Of a stretch of 64,000 nucleotides of DNA, positions 7,282-16,711 are shown one piece after another; positions within the stretch are counted from its first letter, which is position 1, and each line of letters starts with the position of its first letter. This DNA is from Bacillus suaedaesalsae (GTDB lineage: Bacteria; Bacillota; Bacilli; Bacillales; SA4), in NCBI RefSeq assembly GCF_016890225.1, contig NZ_JAFELM010000018.1:1-64000 (forward strand), given 5' to 3'. The translations under genes and the position numbers were made by a program. The notes under the pieces were generated by a model. It had not been told where the DNA came from, made no database searches, and was given only the letters and a program-made list of their open reading frames with translations.

Positions 7282-9177
7282 ATGGATATTTTAAGGAAAA
7301 TAGAACAACATCGTGAAGAAGAAGAGAGTTTAAAATGGGAAGGTACCTTCGCTGATTATCTAGAAATTTTGAGAGGACGCCCACATGTGGCACAGTCTGC
7401 TCATTCGAGAGTTTATAATATGATCAAGGATGCAGGTATTGATGAAGTAGATGGTCGTAAAAAATATAACTTCTTTAGTAAGCAAATGTTTGGACTCGAA
7501 GAATCACTAGAGAGATTAGTGGAGGAATATTTTCACCCGTCTGCAAAGCGTTTAGATGTAAGAAAACGTATTTTATTGTTAATGGGTCCTGTTAGTGGCG
7601 GTAAATCAACACTTGTTGCAATGCTAAAACGTGGTTTAGAACAATATACAAGAACAGACCAGGGAGCTGTTTATGCTATCAAAGGCTGCCCCATGCACGA
7701 AGATCCTCTTCATATGATTCCACATCATTTACGTGATGATTTCTTTAAAGAATATGGTGTTAAAATTGAAGGTAACTTGTCTCCATTAAATTTAATGAGA
7801 CTAGAACAAGAATATGGTGGACGAATTGAGGACGTAATAGTCGAAAGAATCTTCTTATCGGAAGACCGTCGAGTTGGAATTGGTACATTCAGTCCTTCTG
7901 ATCCAAAATCACAAGATATTGCCGATTTAACAGGTAGTATCGACTTTTCGACAATTGCAGAGTATGGTTCTGAGTCTGATCCACGTGCGTATCGTTTTGA
8001 TGGTGAGTTAAATAAAGCAAACCGTGGAATGATGGAATTTCAAGAGATGTTAAAATGTGACGAAAAATTCCTATGGCACTTATTATCTCTTACTCAAGAA
8101 GGAAATTTTAAAGCAGGTCGTTTTGCGTTGATTTCAGCAGATGAGCTAATTGTCGCTCACACGAACGAAGCGGAGTATCGTTCTTTTATTTCTAACAAGA
8201 AAAATGAAGCGCTACACTCAAGAATTATCGTCATGCCGGTTCCATATAACTTGAAGGTATCAGAAGAGGAAAGAATTTATGCCAAGATGATAAGTGAAAG
8301 TGATGTCTCAGATGTTCATATTGCCCCCCACACATTACGCGTGGCTGCAATGTTCACAATCTTAACAAGATTAAAAGAGCCGAAAAAGGGCGATGTAGAT
8401 CTTGTGAAGAAAATGAGATTGTATGATGGTGAGTCTGTTGAAGGTTTTAATACTGTTGATGTGGAGGAAATGAAGAAGGAATATCCAGATGAAGGGATGA
8501 ACGGAATTGACCCTCGTTATGTCATTAACCGAATATCATCTGCAATTATTCGAAAAGAAACACCTTCAATTAATGCGCTAGACGTTTTACGTTCTCTAAA
8601 GGACGGTTTAGCTCAGCACGCTTCCATCTCAGCTGAAGATCGCGAACGTTATATGAATTTTATATCTGTTGCTCGTCGTGAGTATGATGATATCGCGAAA
8701 AAAGAAGTGCAGAAGGCATTCGTGTATTCCTATGAAGAGTCTGCAAAAACACTTATGGATAACTATCTAGACAATGTTGAAGCATATTGTAATAAAAATA
8801 AGCTTCGTGATCCGTTAACAGGGGAAGAAATGAACCCAGATGATAAGTTAATGAGATCAATAGAAGAACAAATCGGAATTTCAGAGAATGCAAAGAAAGC
8901 ATTTCGTGAAGAAATATTAATTCGAATATCAGCATATGCAAGAAAAGGTCAACGCTTCGACTACAACTCACACGAACGCTTACGTGAAGCGATACAAAAG
9001 AAGCTTTTTGCAGACCTAAAGGATGTCGTGAAAATTACAACTTCCTCTAAAACACCTGATGAAGTACAACTGAAGAAAATTAATGAAGTAGTAGCAAGAT
9101 TGATTGAAGAGCATGGTTACAATTCTTCATCCGCAAACGAACTGTTACGATATGTTGGAAGTCTTTTGAATAGATAG
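7282..9177 (+). CDS. prkA: PrkA, sporulation serine kinase / AAA ATPase
   Basis: 631 aa from the ATG at 7282, where AAGGAGG lies 7 bases upstream; the longer in-frame start is not needed and 631 aa equals the B. subtilis protein. The Walker A motif GPVSGGKST is at residues 102-110 in an AAA-type domain (about 20-380). The C-terminal PrkA domain follows. PrkA is a sigma-E-controlled forespore/mother-cell protein first called a serine kinase and more recently proposed to be an ATP-dependent protease. It is needed for full sporulation. yhbH lies downstream and the pair is conserved across spore formers (and as yeaG/yeaH in enterobacteria). A strong terminator follows. Confidence 0.95.
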   Translation: MDILRKIEQHREEEESLKWEGTFADYLEILRGRPHVAQSAHSRVYNMIKDAGIDEVDGRKKYNFFSKQMFGLEESLERLVEEYFHPSAKRLDVRKRILLLMGPVSGGKSTLVAMLKRGLEQYTRTDQGAVYAIKGCPMHEDPLHMIPHHLRDDFFKEYGVKIEGNLSPLNLMRLEQEYGGRIEDVIVERIFLSEDRRVGIGTFSPSDPKSQDIADLTGSIDFSTIAEYGSESDPRAYRFDGELNKANRGMMEFQEMLKCDEKFLWHLLSLTQEGNFKAGRFALISADELIVAHTNEAEYRSFISNKKNEALHSRIIVMPVPYNLKVSEEERIYAKMISESDVSDVHIAPHTLRVAAMFTILTRLKEPKKGDVDLVKKMRLYDGESVEGFNTVDVEEMKKEYPDEGMNGIDPRYVINRISSAIIRKETPSINALDVLRSLKDGLAQHASISAEDRERYMNFISVARREYDDIAKKEVQKAFVYSYEESAKTLMDNYLDNVEAYCNKNKLRDPLTGEEMNPDDKLMRSIEEQIGISENAKKAFREEILIRISAYARKGQRFDYNSHERLREAIQKKLFADLKDVVKITTSSKTPDEVQLKKINEVVARLIEEHGYNSSSANELLRYVGSLLNR

Positions 9178-9213
9178 AAAAAAGGAGTATGTCCTTTTGA
9201 CATACTCCTTTTT
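9178..9213 (+). terminator. Terminator of prkA
   Basis: A 14-bp stem, AAAAGGAGTATGTC with GACATACTCCTTTT, is followed by T and overlaps the end of prkA closely. Confidence 0.9.
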
Positions 9214-9265
9214 GGATGTTTAATCACGGACGAGCCCGGGTAAAGAAAGACAAGAGGTGATAGTC

Positions 9266-9445
9266 ATGAATTTAAATGAACAAAGCCGAAGAGATATGCC
9301 AGAAAACAGCTCGATGGTAAAAGACGAGCAGGATTTGATAAAACACTCAAAAATAATGGAAAATATGATTACCAATACAGAACTAGAAAAGGAAAAGCAG
9401 CACCCAGATCCAAAGCAGTATGGAGAAACCGATCCCTCAAAGTAG
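9266..9445 (+). CDS. Small hydrophilic protein, 59 aa, unknown
   Basis: The ATG at 9266 is preceded by AGAGGTGATAG at suitable spacing. The product begins MNLNEQSRRDMPENSSMVKD and is strongly charged, rich in Glu, Lys, Asp and Asn, with no hydrophobic segment or cysteine. It lies alone between prkA and yhbH, after the prkA terminator. I do not recognise a family. The location between two sporulation genes suggests, but does not prove, a sporulation-related role. Confidence 0.55.
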   Translation: MNLNEQSRRDMPENSSMVKDEQDLIKHSKIMENMITNTELEKEKQHPDPKQYGETDPSK

Positions 9446-9526
9446 GGATTTTACTTCACTTTAACACTTTAAAGGGAGAAGGTTGAGGACGGGAAAAAAC
9501 AGCAGCCTGGTATAAACGTTACACCT

Positions 9527-9544
9527 TAAACAAACGTTTGATTA
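9527..9544. promoter_or_regulatory. Candidate repressor operator, copy 1
   Basis: TAAACAAACGTTTGATTA is centred on the perfect palindrome CAAACGTTTG and recurs base for base at 36742-36759. A dimeric repressor such as a TetR-family protein is the usual reader of such a site. Which one is unknown. Confidence 0.5.
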
Positions 9545-9690
9545 ATATCATGTAACACACATTACGAACTTGTGATGTTTCCTATTTCACCTTCTATTTT
9601 AGAAAGTTCATCATATAGTAAAGTTAAACTTTAAATGCACGAGAAACTTGTCTATTTTTAAAGTACAATGCATAATTGTCGCAATAATTT

Positions 9691-9719
9691 GTCAATTATA
9701 CGTACCTTCTGCATAGTAT
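9691..9719 (+). promoter_or_regulatory. Candidate sigma-E promoter of yhbH
   Basis: GTCAATTA at 9691 and CATAGTAT at 9712 are 13 bp apart and resemble the sigma-E elements (GTCATATT and CATACAAT). YhbH is a mother-cell sporulation protein in B. subtilis. The start codon is 85 bp downstream. Confidence 0.45.
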
Positions 9720-9803
9720 AGAATAATCAACTTTTCTACACGTATCGCTATTATAATCAAGCAGGGAAGGAAAAGGTGAGAATAACTTTTAGGAGGGGAA
9801 ACA

Positions 9804-10982
9804 GTGGAAATGAAAGATAGTAAAAACAACTTTGCGATTTCAAGAGAAGATTGGTCCCTCCACCGTAAAGGACATGATGATCAACAACGACATAAGGAAA
9901 AAGTACAAGAGGCGATCAAAAGCAATTTACCTGATCTAGTGACAGAAGAAAGTATTATTATGTCAAATGGTAGGGACGTTATTAAAATCCCAATTCGTTC
10001 TCTAGATGAGTATAAGATTCGCTATAACTATGATAAAAACAAACATGTTGGCCAAGGAAACGGCGATAGTAAAGTAGGAGATGTTGTTGCTAGGGATGGT
10101 TCGGGGAAACCTCAACAAGGTCCGGGAAAAGGGCAAGGAGCCGGTGACCAAGCAGGTGAAGATTACTATGAAGCTGAAGTGTCATTAATGGAACTTGAAG
10201 AGGCTCTATTCAATCAATTGGCACTTCCCAATTTAAAACGAAAAGAACAAGATGAAAACATTGTAGAGCACATTGAATTTAATGACATCCGAAAGATTGG
10301 ACTCATGGGTAACATTGATAAAAAGAAAACAATGATGACAGCATTTAAACGAAATGCACTAAGTGGAGAAGCGAAGTTTCATCCGATTTATCCAGAAGAT
10401 CTTAAGTTTAAAACATGGAATGAAGTAACAAGACCCGATTCAAAAGCAGTAGTTCTAGCTATGATGGACACAAGTGGTTCAATGGGAATATGGGAAAAGT
10501 ATATGGCAAGAAGTTTCTTTTTCTGGATGACACGCTTCCTGCGAACAAAATATGAAACCGTTGAGATTGAATTTATTGCTCATCATACAGAAGCAAAAGT
10601 TGTATCGGAGCAGGACTTTTTCTCAAAAGGAGAAAGCGGGGGGACGATTTGTTCATCTGCTTATAAAAAATCACTGGAGTTAATTGATACAAAGTATAAT
10701 CCTACTCGTTATAATATATATCCTTTTCATTTCTCAGATGGTGACAACTTAACTTCTGACAATGCACGTTGTGTAAAGCTTGTGGAGGAATTGATGAAGG
10801 TATCGAACATGTTTGGGTATGGGGAAGTAAATCAATACAACCGCCATTCAACGCTTATGTCCGCCTATAAGAATATCCAAGATGAAAAATTCCACCACTT
10901 TATCCTCAAGCAAAAATCTGATGTATTCCATGCGATGAAAAACTTCTTTAAAAAGGAAGAAGAAAGCAAGAAGTTTGCATAA
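9804..10982 (+). CDS. yhbH: YhbH, sporulation protein (DUF444)
   Basis: 392 aa with a GTG start at 9804; AGGAGGGG ends 5 bases upstream. An ATG at 9810 is possible with wider spacing. The protein matches DUF444/YhbH: an N-terminal region with [18 protein letters not shown], a Gly/Gln-rich linker near residues 95-118, and a von Willebrand A-like domain whose metal-site motif DTSGSMG is at 222-228. YhbH is needed for efficient sporulation in B. subtilis and is functionally linked to PrkA, the gene just upstream. Its molecular activity is not established. A terminator follows immediately. Confidence 0.94.
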   Translation: MEMKDSKNNFAISREDWSLHRKGHDDQQRHKEKVQEAIKSNLPDLVTEESIIMSNGRDVIKIPIRSLDEYKIRYNYDKNKHVGQGNGDSKVGDVVARDGSGKPQQGPGKGQGAGDQAGEDYYEAEVSLMELEEALFNQLALPNLKRKEQDENIVEHIEFNDIRKIGLMGNIDKKKTMMTAFKRNALSGEAKFHPIYPEDLKFKTWNEVTRPDSKAVVLAMMDTSGSMGIWEKYMARSFFFWMTRFLRTKYETVEIEFIAHHTEAKVVSEQDFFSKGESGGTICSSAYKKSLELIDTKYNPTRYNIYPFHFSDGDNLTSDNARCVKLVEELMKVSNMFGYGEVNQYNRHSTLMSAYKNIQDEKFHHFILKQKSDVFHAMKNFFKKEEESKKFA

Positions 10983-11008
10983 AGGTCGGCTCTTGCTGAC
11001 CTTTTTTT
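10981..11008 (+). terminator. Terminator of yhbH
   Basis: AAAGGTC(G) pairs with (T)GACCTTT, followed by seven T. The stem begins at the stop codon. Confidence 0.85.
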
Positions 11009-11114
11009 ACATTCGTACTATATTCGCTTAATAAACGAATGTGTGTTATTTCAAAAATAAATATATACATGAATAATTCCGATTTACAAATACTAGAAAA
11101 AAAGGAGGTGCAAC

Positions 11115-11669
11115 TTGTCAAATCCATTTGAAGCTGCTTGGAATACGTTAAAGGCATCTATTGATAAAACAAATGAGCCCAAGACACCATTACATATAAT
11201 TGAAGTGGGTGACTGCTGGAAGTATGTTACATTAATCGAGGAATTTATCCGTTATGAAGAAATTGGATTAAATACAACAACCGATGATGAAGTGAGAGAG
11301 TTGTTAATTGATATTGTTAAAGTGTGTGAATCGCAATTACAAAAGTTAACTCAATTTATGAAGGAAGAAGGAATTCTGCTACCTGATGTAACTTCTTCCA
11401 AGCCAGAATCTGTACCAAATGAAATTCCTCTTGGTGTAAAATTAACCGATGATGAAATTACAAATGGAATCGCATTTAAATTAGTTACTGCAATGATTGC
11501 TTGTGCAAAAGGACAATCAGATGCAATTCGAACAGATATTGGCGTGATATGGTATGAATTTTATACCGAATGGGTATCATTCGGTCAAACTTTAAAAATC
11601 CTCATGAGAAAAAGAGGGTGGATTAAGGTACCACCATACTATTATCCGCCTGGTTCTCCAACTAAATAA
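11115..11669 (+). CDS. DUF3231 family protein, single-domain
   Basis: 184 aa from TTG at 11115 with AAAAAGGAGGTGCAAC upstream. The sequence fits the DUF3231 family of Bacillus proteins, which have a ferritin-like four-helix layout. Most members I know carry two such units in about 330 aa. This one has a single unit, ending in a Tyr/Pro-rich tail (PPYYYPPG). Family members are often spore-associated, and some relate to CotF-type coat proteins, but no activity is known. It is monocistronic and ends in a strong hairpin shared with the convergent phosphatase gene. Confidence 0.7.
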   Translation: MSNPFEAAWNTLKASIDKTNEPKTPLHIIEVGDCWKYVTLIEEFIRYEEIGLNTTTDDEVRELLIDIVKVCESQLQKLTQFMKEEGILLPDVTSSKPESVPNEIPLGVKLTDDEITNGIAFKLVTAMIACAKGQSDAIRTDIGVIWYEFYTEWVSFGQTLKILMRKRGWIKVPPYYYPPGSPTK

Positions 11670-11670
11670 A

Positions 11671-11694
11671 AAAGAGAGGAGATCCTCTCTTTTA
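11671..11694. terminator. Bidirectional terminator
   Basis: AAAGAGAGGA pairs with TCCTCTCTTT around a GA loop, with A upstream and T downstream. It serves the convergent genes on either side. Confidence 0.8.
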
Positions 11695-12483
11695 TTATTC
11701 TACTAATCCTAATCTTTTTAGACCGTTAAAAATACCCGAATGTTCAACGTCTGTTGTTTTGTGTTTAGCATACTGAAATAGTTCATGGTGTGCATTCCCC
11801 ATCGCAAAGCCTTCTCCAACTGTAGAAAGCATTTCTTTATCATTCATTCCGTCTCCAAATGCAATTGTGCTTTCTTTCGGTATCCCTAACTTTTTAATTA
11901 ATGCTTCAACTGCCATTCCCTTATTGACACGATCTCGTATCACATCAAGGCAGGTAGTTAAGCCACTGACATTCACGGTGGTGTAATGTATTTCTTCGAA
12001 TTCTTCATAATATGTATAAGCATTTTCCTCTTTTGTAATGATTGTCAAACCTAACACGTCATTATTCAAGGAAGGATCAAAGAGGGTATTTTTACGTAAA
12101 TCAAACGTGTTAATGAACGTTTTGACAATAGGTGGTTCCATTGATGTAAATGCATTCATCTTATTTGTATAAAAGACAAGAGTATGATCATTTTCTTCAG
12201 CAATTTGTAAAAACCTCTTCACATCGTAATCATTCATCGTTTCTTTCACAATGTCCTCATTTTTATATATTCCGTATGCCCCGTTATAGGCAATAAATGA
12301 AGTAATTGACAATTCCTTTGCTAACTCATCTATTTCATGCAAAGGTCTTCCCGTTGCAAGAATAACTTCAATCCCTTTTGCTTGAAGTTGGGAAATAGCA
12401 CTTTTTGTAGAGCTCTCAATTGTATGGTCAGGTCTTAAAATTGTTCCGTCTATATCTAGAAACACTATTTTATATTCACTCAA
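11695..12483 (-). CDS. Cof-type HAD-IIB phosphatase
   Basis: 262 aa from a TTG at 12483 preceded by AAAAAGGAG; an upstream in-frame ATG at 12522 would place this ribosome site inside the gene. HAD motifs are clear: motif I FLDIDGTI near residues 7-14, motif II ATGRP near 45, motif III lysine in the region around GMAVEALIKK, and motif IV FGDGMNDKEM near 210-220. HAD-IIB enzymes of the Cof group hydrolyse sugar phosphates, flavin or nucleotide phosphates; the substrate cannot be set from sequence. Single gene. Confidence 0.9.
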   Translation of the reverse strand: MSEYKIVFLDIDGTILRPDHTIESSTKSAISQLQAKGIEVILATGRPLHEIDELAKELSITSFIAYNGAYGIYKNEDIVKETMNDYDVKRFLQIAEENDHTLVFYTNKMNAFTSMEPPIVKTFINTFDLRKNTLFDPSLNNDVLGLTIITKEENAYTYYEEFEEIHYTTVNVSGLTTCLDVIRDRVNKGMAVEALIKKLGIPKESTIAFGDGMNDKEMLSTVGEGFAMGNAHHELFQYAKHKTTDVEHSGIFNGLKRLGLVE

Positions 12484-12544
12484 ATAAAACGACTCCTTTT
12501 TCGTATTTCTTTTATTATACATCTTTCATTACTGTTATTCTTTC

Positions 12545-12560
12545 AGTGAGATTTATCACA
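12545..12560. promoter_or_regulatory. Weak Fnr/Crp-type box
   Basis: AGTGA-GATTTA-TCACA differs by one base from the Fnr consensus TGTGA-N6-TCACA. It lies about 190 bp upstream of the DoxX/HPF genes and 60 bp upstream of the divergent phosphatase. Perfect boxes occur elsewhere in this window, so a weak site here is plausible but unproven. Confidence 0.3.
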
Positions 12561-12748
12561 TTTTACTAAATAAAATCGTTATTATGAACTGTGTGTGAAC
12601 TGTATTGTATTATTAACGAAATAGGAGTAAATTAAAAGTGTAGAAAGTAAGTGAAGGACTTCACAAACTTTCTAGAAAAGCTAGCTAGCTTACTATCTAA
12701 AATTTTTTAAACTATATTGTGAAAACATTCATAAAGGAGATGACCATA

Positions 12749-13273
12749 ATGAGATGGTTAAAAGGACCGATAATGAATATAGTTTGGACAGTCGCTAGAA
12801 TTTGGTTAGGATATCAATGGTTACATGCAGGGTGGGGGAAAGTAACCGGTGGCTTTGATGCTGAAGGATTCTTACACGGGGCAATCGGAAAAGCAACAGG
12901 AGATCATCCAGCTGTACAAGGATGGTATGCAACATTTCTTAAAGAAGTAGCATTGCCAAATGTTGAAATTATAAATTTCTTAATACCGTGGGGAGAAGTA
13001 CTAGTAGGAGTAGGACTAATTGTTGGGCTTGCCACTGTGCCAGCATTACTGGCTGGGGCATTCATGAACTTAAACTTCTTACTAGCAGGAACAGTAAGCA
13101 CAAACCCAATTTTATATACTGTAACAGTAATACTATTGATGCTGGGAACAGCAACTTACTTCTACGGTCTTGACAGATTGGCAGTTCCATATTTAAACAA
13201 CTTAAAAAACATGAAAGCAGCAACTATTAATGATAAACCAGAAAATCATCATAAACCGGCACATACAAACTGA
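12749..13273 (+). CDS. DoxX-family membrane protein
   Basis: 174 aa from the ATG at 12749, with AAAGGAGATG upstream; the in-frame GTG at 12719 lacks a site. Four hydrophobic helices are visible, with WTVARIWLGYQWLHAGWGKV at the N-terminus, a typical DoxX opening. DoxX-type proteins include the small subunit of archaeal thiosulfate:quinone oxidoreductase and many uncharacterised Bacillus membrane proteins linked to redox or detoxification. It lies 32 bp before an HPF-type gene and probably shares its transcript. A weak Fnr-like box lies far upstream. Confidence 0.85.
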   Translation: MRWLKGPIMNIVWTVARIWLGYQWLHAGWGKVTGGFDAEGFLHGAIGKATGDHPAVQGWYATFLKEVALPNVEIINFLIPWGEVLVGVGLIVGLATVPALLAGAFMNLNFLLAGTVSTNPILYTVTVILLMLGTATYFYGLDRLAVPYLNNLKNMKAATINDKPENHHKPAHTN

Positions 13274-13305
13274 TTAATGTGAATGAGTACAAGGAGGCTA
13301 TAAGG

Positions 13306-13830
13306 ATGAGAATTGACATACATGGTAAACAATTAGACGTAACAGAAGCAATTAGAGAGTATGTGGAACAAAGAATCGAACGAATTGAGCACTTACTAGA
13401 TCATTCAGCCAAACCGAGTGCTCAATTCAAATTATCGGTAATCAAATACAATCATATAGTCGAAACAACGATTCATATTGGGGAATATACTATTCGTGTA
13501 GAAGAAAGCTCTGATGATATGTACAAATCTATTGATATGGCCCAGGAAAAATTAAAGCGCAAAATTAGAAAACTCAAAACGAAGTTAAATCACGGAAAGC
13601 GTGTAAAAATTATACCTGAAATAGTAGAGGCAGAAATAGAAGAAGATTACCAAGTTGTAAGAGTGAAAAGGTTTGATGTAAAACCGATGAGTCAAGAAGA
13701 AGCTATTCTGCAGATGAACTTACTGGAACATACCTTCTACGTTTTCAAAAACGAAGATACGAACGAAATGGGCGTTGTGTATATAAGAAATAAAGGTGAA
13801 TATGGAGTGATTGAAGCATCTTCAATCTAG
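13306..13830 (+). CDS. hpf: Long-form ribosome hibernation promoting factor (HPF)
   Basis: 174 aa from the ATG at 13306 with AAGGAGG 8 bases upstream. The N-terminal RaiA/HPF domain (about 1-100, MRIDIHGKQLDVTEAIREYV) binds the 30S decoding region. A C-terminal dimerisation domain (about 118-170) has the signature KPMSQEEAILQMNLLEHTFY, so it is the long form that makes 100S ribosome dimers. In Bacillus the usual copy sits near secA with secretion/flagellar genes. This one follows a DoxX gene, so it may be an additional paralogue. The signature IIYRR-type stretch is changed to VVYIRNKGEYGVIE. Confidence 0.92.
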   Translation: MRIDIHGKQLDVTEAIREYVEQRIERIEHLLDHSAKPSAQFKLSVIKYNHIVETTIHIGEYTIRVEESSDDMYKSIDMAQEKLKRKIRKLKTKLNHGKRVKIIPEIVEAEIEEDYQVVRVKRFDVKPMSQEEAILQMNLLEHTFYVFKNEDTNEMGVVYIRNKGEYGVIEASSI

Positions 13831-13837
13831 CAAGGGA

Positions 13838-13868
13838 GAGACTCTGCTACTAGTAGGGTCTTTTTTAA
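13838..13868 (+). terminator. Terminator of the DoxX/HPF unit
   Basis: An AGACTCTGCTAC / GTAGGGTCT imperfect stem around TA is followed by six T. Confidence 0.75.
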
Positions 13869-13956
13869 ATACAAATCTACTTTCTTGATTTTTAACATTC
13901 GAATCATATAAAATGCTATGGAAAGTTAAATTCGTTCTAAAAGGTGGTAATTTTAG

Positions 13957-14517
13957 GTGATAGAGGTAGAGCAATTTCGTAAAAAAGAACATGACATAGA
14001 CCCGGTATTTATCAATCGGTGGTCGCCTCGTTCTTTCTCGAAAAAAGAAGTACCTGAAGAAGTGTTAATGCGTATATTCGAGGCAGCACGCTTTGCACCT
14101 TCTGCCAATAACCTTCAACCATGGCGTTTTATTATTGCTCAAAAGAAGGAAGATCTAGAAAGGTTTCATTCATTCATTTTGGAAGGAAATCTCATTTGGT
14201 GTGAAAAAGCACCCGTAATCGCTGTACTCATTTCTGATAAAGAGAGTGGAGCACACGTATTTGATGCTGGAACTGCATGGGGATATTTAGCATTACAAGC
14301 TACAAAAGAGGGGTTAATTTCACATGCAATGGGTGGAATAGATAAGGAGAAAGCTCGTAAAGTATTAAATATTCCAAACAATTTTGATGTTCAAATTGCC
14401 ATTGCAATTGGATATCAAGGAGATAAGGTTGCATTGCCCGAAAATTTACGTGCGCGAGAATATCCTTCAAGCCGACGCCCATTAAAGGAAACGATCTTTG
14501 AAGGCGAATATAGATAA
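13957..14517 (+). CDS. Nitroreductase-family oxidoreductase
   Basis: 186 aa with a GTG start at 13957 and AAAGGTGG 9 bases upstream. The FMN-binding pattern of the nitroreductase family is present: NRWSPRSFSKKEVPEEVL, then ARFAPSANNLQPWRFI near residues 45-62, and GGIDKEKARKVLNIPNNFDV near 130-148. Such enzymes reduce nitro-aromatics, quinones or flavins with NAD(P)H. The physiological substrate is unknown. It is a single gene that ends at a terminator shared with the convergent MMPL gene. Confidence 0.9.
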   Translation: MIEVEQFRKKEHDIDPVFINRWSPRSFSKKEVPEEVLMRIFEAARFAPSANNLQPWRFIIAQKKEDLERFHSFILEGNLIWCEKAPVIAVLISDKESGAHVFDAGTAWGYLALQATKEGLISHAMGGIDKEKARKVLNIPNNFDVQIAIAIGYQGDKVALPENLRAREYPSSRRPLKETIFEGEYR

Positions 14518-14522
14518 AGAAG

Positions 14523-14553
14523 AAGGCAGGAGTTACTAACAACTCCTGCCTTT
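14523..14553. terminator. Bidirectional terminator
   Basis: AAGGCAGGAGTT pairs with AACTCCTGCCTT across a short ACTAAC loop. It sits between convergent genes. Confidence 0.85.
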
Positions 14554-16711
14554 ATTCATGATTTTTACTTACTTTGTTTTGTCCAAAAAACCACCAGTTC
14601 CAATCTCCGAGTAATTTCATCAGTGAAGGCACTAACACCATACGAACGATAGTTGCATCAATGAAAATAGCTAATGCAATACCAACTCCCATTTGTTTCA
14701 CGGGCATAACACCTGTAAAGGCAAAGGCGCCTGTGATAACAATCATGATGGCAGCTGCGGATGTAATGATTTTACTTGTTGAGATTAATCCGTGAAGTGT
14801 AGCTGCATTGTTATCTCTTGTTACCATGTATTCCTCATGTATTCGAGAGATAAGAAAGACTTCATAATCCATGCTAAGGCCGAATACTAAGCTAAACACA
14901 AACACAGGTAATACCAAGGCGATAGCCACAGGCTCTAACCCGAAATGGCCCTCCTGAAAAATCCACACGATAATTCCAAAAGTTGCTGACAAGCTAAGCA
15001 TATTCATAATAATTGCTTTTAGTGGAATGAGAAGAGACCTGAACGCAATCATTAATATAAAAAAGGTAGAAAGTAGAACTAATGCTAATCCATAAGGAGC
15101 CTTTTTAAAAATTTCATCAAATAATTCCTGCTCAAATTTTGCAAATCCACCAAAGTTTGCTTCTACTTCCAGCTCCTTTTCAGACCATTCTCGTACCCAA
15201 TCCTGTGCCTCATGCCTCTTTATATCTTTATTTAAATACACTTCAGTAAGCATTTTATTTTCATTAATATAATACTGAAGCACAGGTGCAATCTCAGGTG
15301 ACGGGTTGGTGCTAACAAGCTGATAAAACATTGCTGGGTCCGTGATGCCTGTTAATGAGAAAGGTGAATCAATTGTCGCGACAAGACTGTCTTTATTAAT
15401 TGTATCAATTGTGGTTTTTAGTAATGTTAGATTCTCTTCATTAATGACATCTCCGTTTGTTTCTAATACTAGCATTACTTTGTTTTCATCTTCCTTTTCC
15501 GGGTCTACAAATTCATCTTGAAAACGTTCAAATGCAACTCTGGATTCGTAGCTGGTAGGAAGGGAATCTGTACCTGGAATGACAAGGTTCATGTCTTTAA
15601 CAGGTATTAGTCCTGTTATTAAGATTGTGAGAGCGACAATTAACATGATTACAGGTCGTTTCATCACAAACTTCGCAAAACCGCTCCATATTCCATGTTC
15701 ATTTCCTTTTTCCTTTAGTATGGTAACTTTGTTAATGTTATGTCCAAGTACACTGAGTATGGCAGGTAAAAAGGTAACTGCACAAAATGCGGATACCAAG
15801 ACAACTGTCATACCACCGATTGCAACATTTTGAAAAATATCAATCTGAATAAACATTAACCCTAACAATCCAATAAACACACATAATCCTGAAAATACAA
15901 CCGATCTTCCAGCAGTTGCAATAGTCGTCATTATTGCGTCTTGAGTTGACTTTTCCTTGATTTCCTCTTTAAATCGGTTAATAAACAATAATGCAAAGTC
16001 AATGCTTAAAGCGAGCCCAATCATCGGCACAATATTAAGAATAAAAATTGATAAATCAAAAGAATAATGGAAAAAGTAGACAATCCCCATCGTAATAATG
16101 ATCGAAACTACACCAATCAGTAATGGAATACTGGCTGCTACGAGACTTCCAAAAGACAATAGTAAAACTAGTAAGGCAATTGGAAGTCCAATCATCTCTG
16201 CTTTTGCTAAATCCTTTTGACTTGCTTCGTTTAAGTCTTTTACGATTACTGGTTCTCCTGTAATATTTACATTCATTCCATTTTCGTTCTTTAACTTTTC
16301 ACGAATGTTAGAAACCGTATCACCCATCTTATCGGAAGGTTTGTCAAAAGAAAGCACACCGTATGCAATAGTTTCCTTCATCATTCCCTTACGGTCAAAA
16401 GGGCTTATTACTTCAACTAAATCTTCTACTTCATACAAATTATCAATTGAATTTTCAATATAAGATTTCCAACTTGTATCATCGACGTTCTTTTTTCTCT
16501 CGAAGATGAGTAGAATAGTTGAAGGGGAGTGTCCAAATTCCTTTTCTAAAATTTCTTCTGTCTTTATGTATTCGCCATCATAAATAAAGCCATTCCCGCT
16601 TAAAACAGAAGGAAGTTTAAAAGCAAAATAGCTAAAAAGTAAGATAGTTATGATCCAGCTAATGATAATGAATTTTCTATACGTAAAGATGAATGTACTA
16701 AATTTGTTCAT
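14552..16711 (-). CDS. MMPL-family RND-type transporter
   Basis: 719 aa. Two halves each have one helix, an extracytoplasmic loop of about 130 residues, and a block of five to six helices. This is the layout of the MMPL branch of the RND superfamily (B. subtilis YdfJ is about the same size). The first membrane block includes PMIGLALSIDFALLFINRF near residue 240, where the Asp is the proton-relay site of the family. The second block has VFSLVFGLSMDYEVFLISRI near 600, with a matching Asp. It is likely proton-driven export of lipids or lipophilic compounds. GGAGG is upstream of the ATG. No accessory gene or regulator is adjacent. Confidence 0.9.
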   Translation of the reverse strand: MNKFSTFIFTYRKFIIISWIITILLFSYFAFKLPSVLSGNGFIYDGEYIKTEEILEKEFGHSPSTILLIFERKKNVDDTSWKSYIENSIDNLYEVEDLVEVISPFDRKGMMKETIAYGVLSFDKPSDKMGDTVSNIREKLKNENGMNVNITGEPVIVKDLNEASQKDLAKAEMIGLPIALLVLLLSFGSLVAASIPLLIGVVSIIITMGIVYFFHYSFDLSIFILNIVPMIGLALSIDFALLFINRFKEEIKEKSTQDAIMTTIATAGRSVVFSGLCVFIGLLGLMFIQIDIFQNVAIGGMTVVLVSAFCAVTFLPAILSVLGHNINKVTILKEKGNEHGIWSGFAKFVMKRPVIMLIVALTILITGLIPVKDMNLVIPGTDSLPTSYESRVAFERFQDEFVDPEKEDENKVMLVLETNGDVINEENLTLLKTTIDTINKDSLVATIDSPFSLTGITDPAMFYQLVSTNPSPEIAPVLQYYINENKMLTEVYLNKDIKRHEAQDWVREWSEKELEVEANFGGFAKFEQELFDEIFKKAPYGLALVLLSTFFILMIAFRSLLIPLKAIIMNMLSLSATFGIIVWIFQEGHFGLEPVAIALVLPVFVFSLVFGLSMDYEVFLISRIHEEYMVTRDNNAATLHGLISTSKIITSAAAIMIVITGAFAFTGVMPVKQMGVGIALAIFIDATIVRMVLVPSLMKLLGDWNWWFFGQNKVSKNHE

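Larger units (their letters stand above)
9446..9803. other. Intergenic region upstream of yhbH
   Basis: 358 bp without a gene. It contains an 18-bp near-palindrome at 9527-9544 that recurs exactly at 36742-36759, an A/T-rich tract, and a possible sigma-E promoter at 9691-9719. A CACTTTAAAGGG string near 9463 resembles one arm of the inverted repeat at 20126-20180. Confidence 0.5.
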
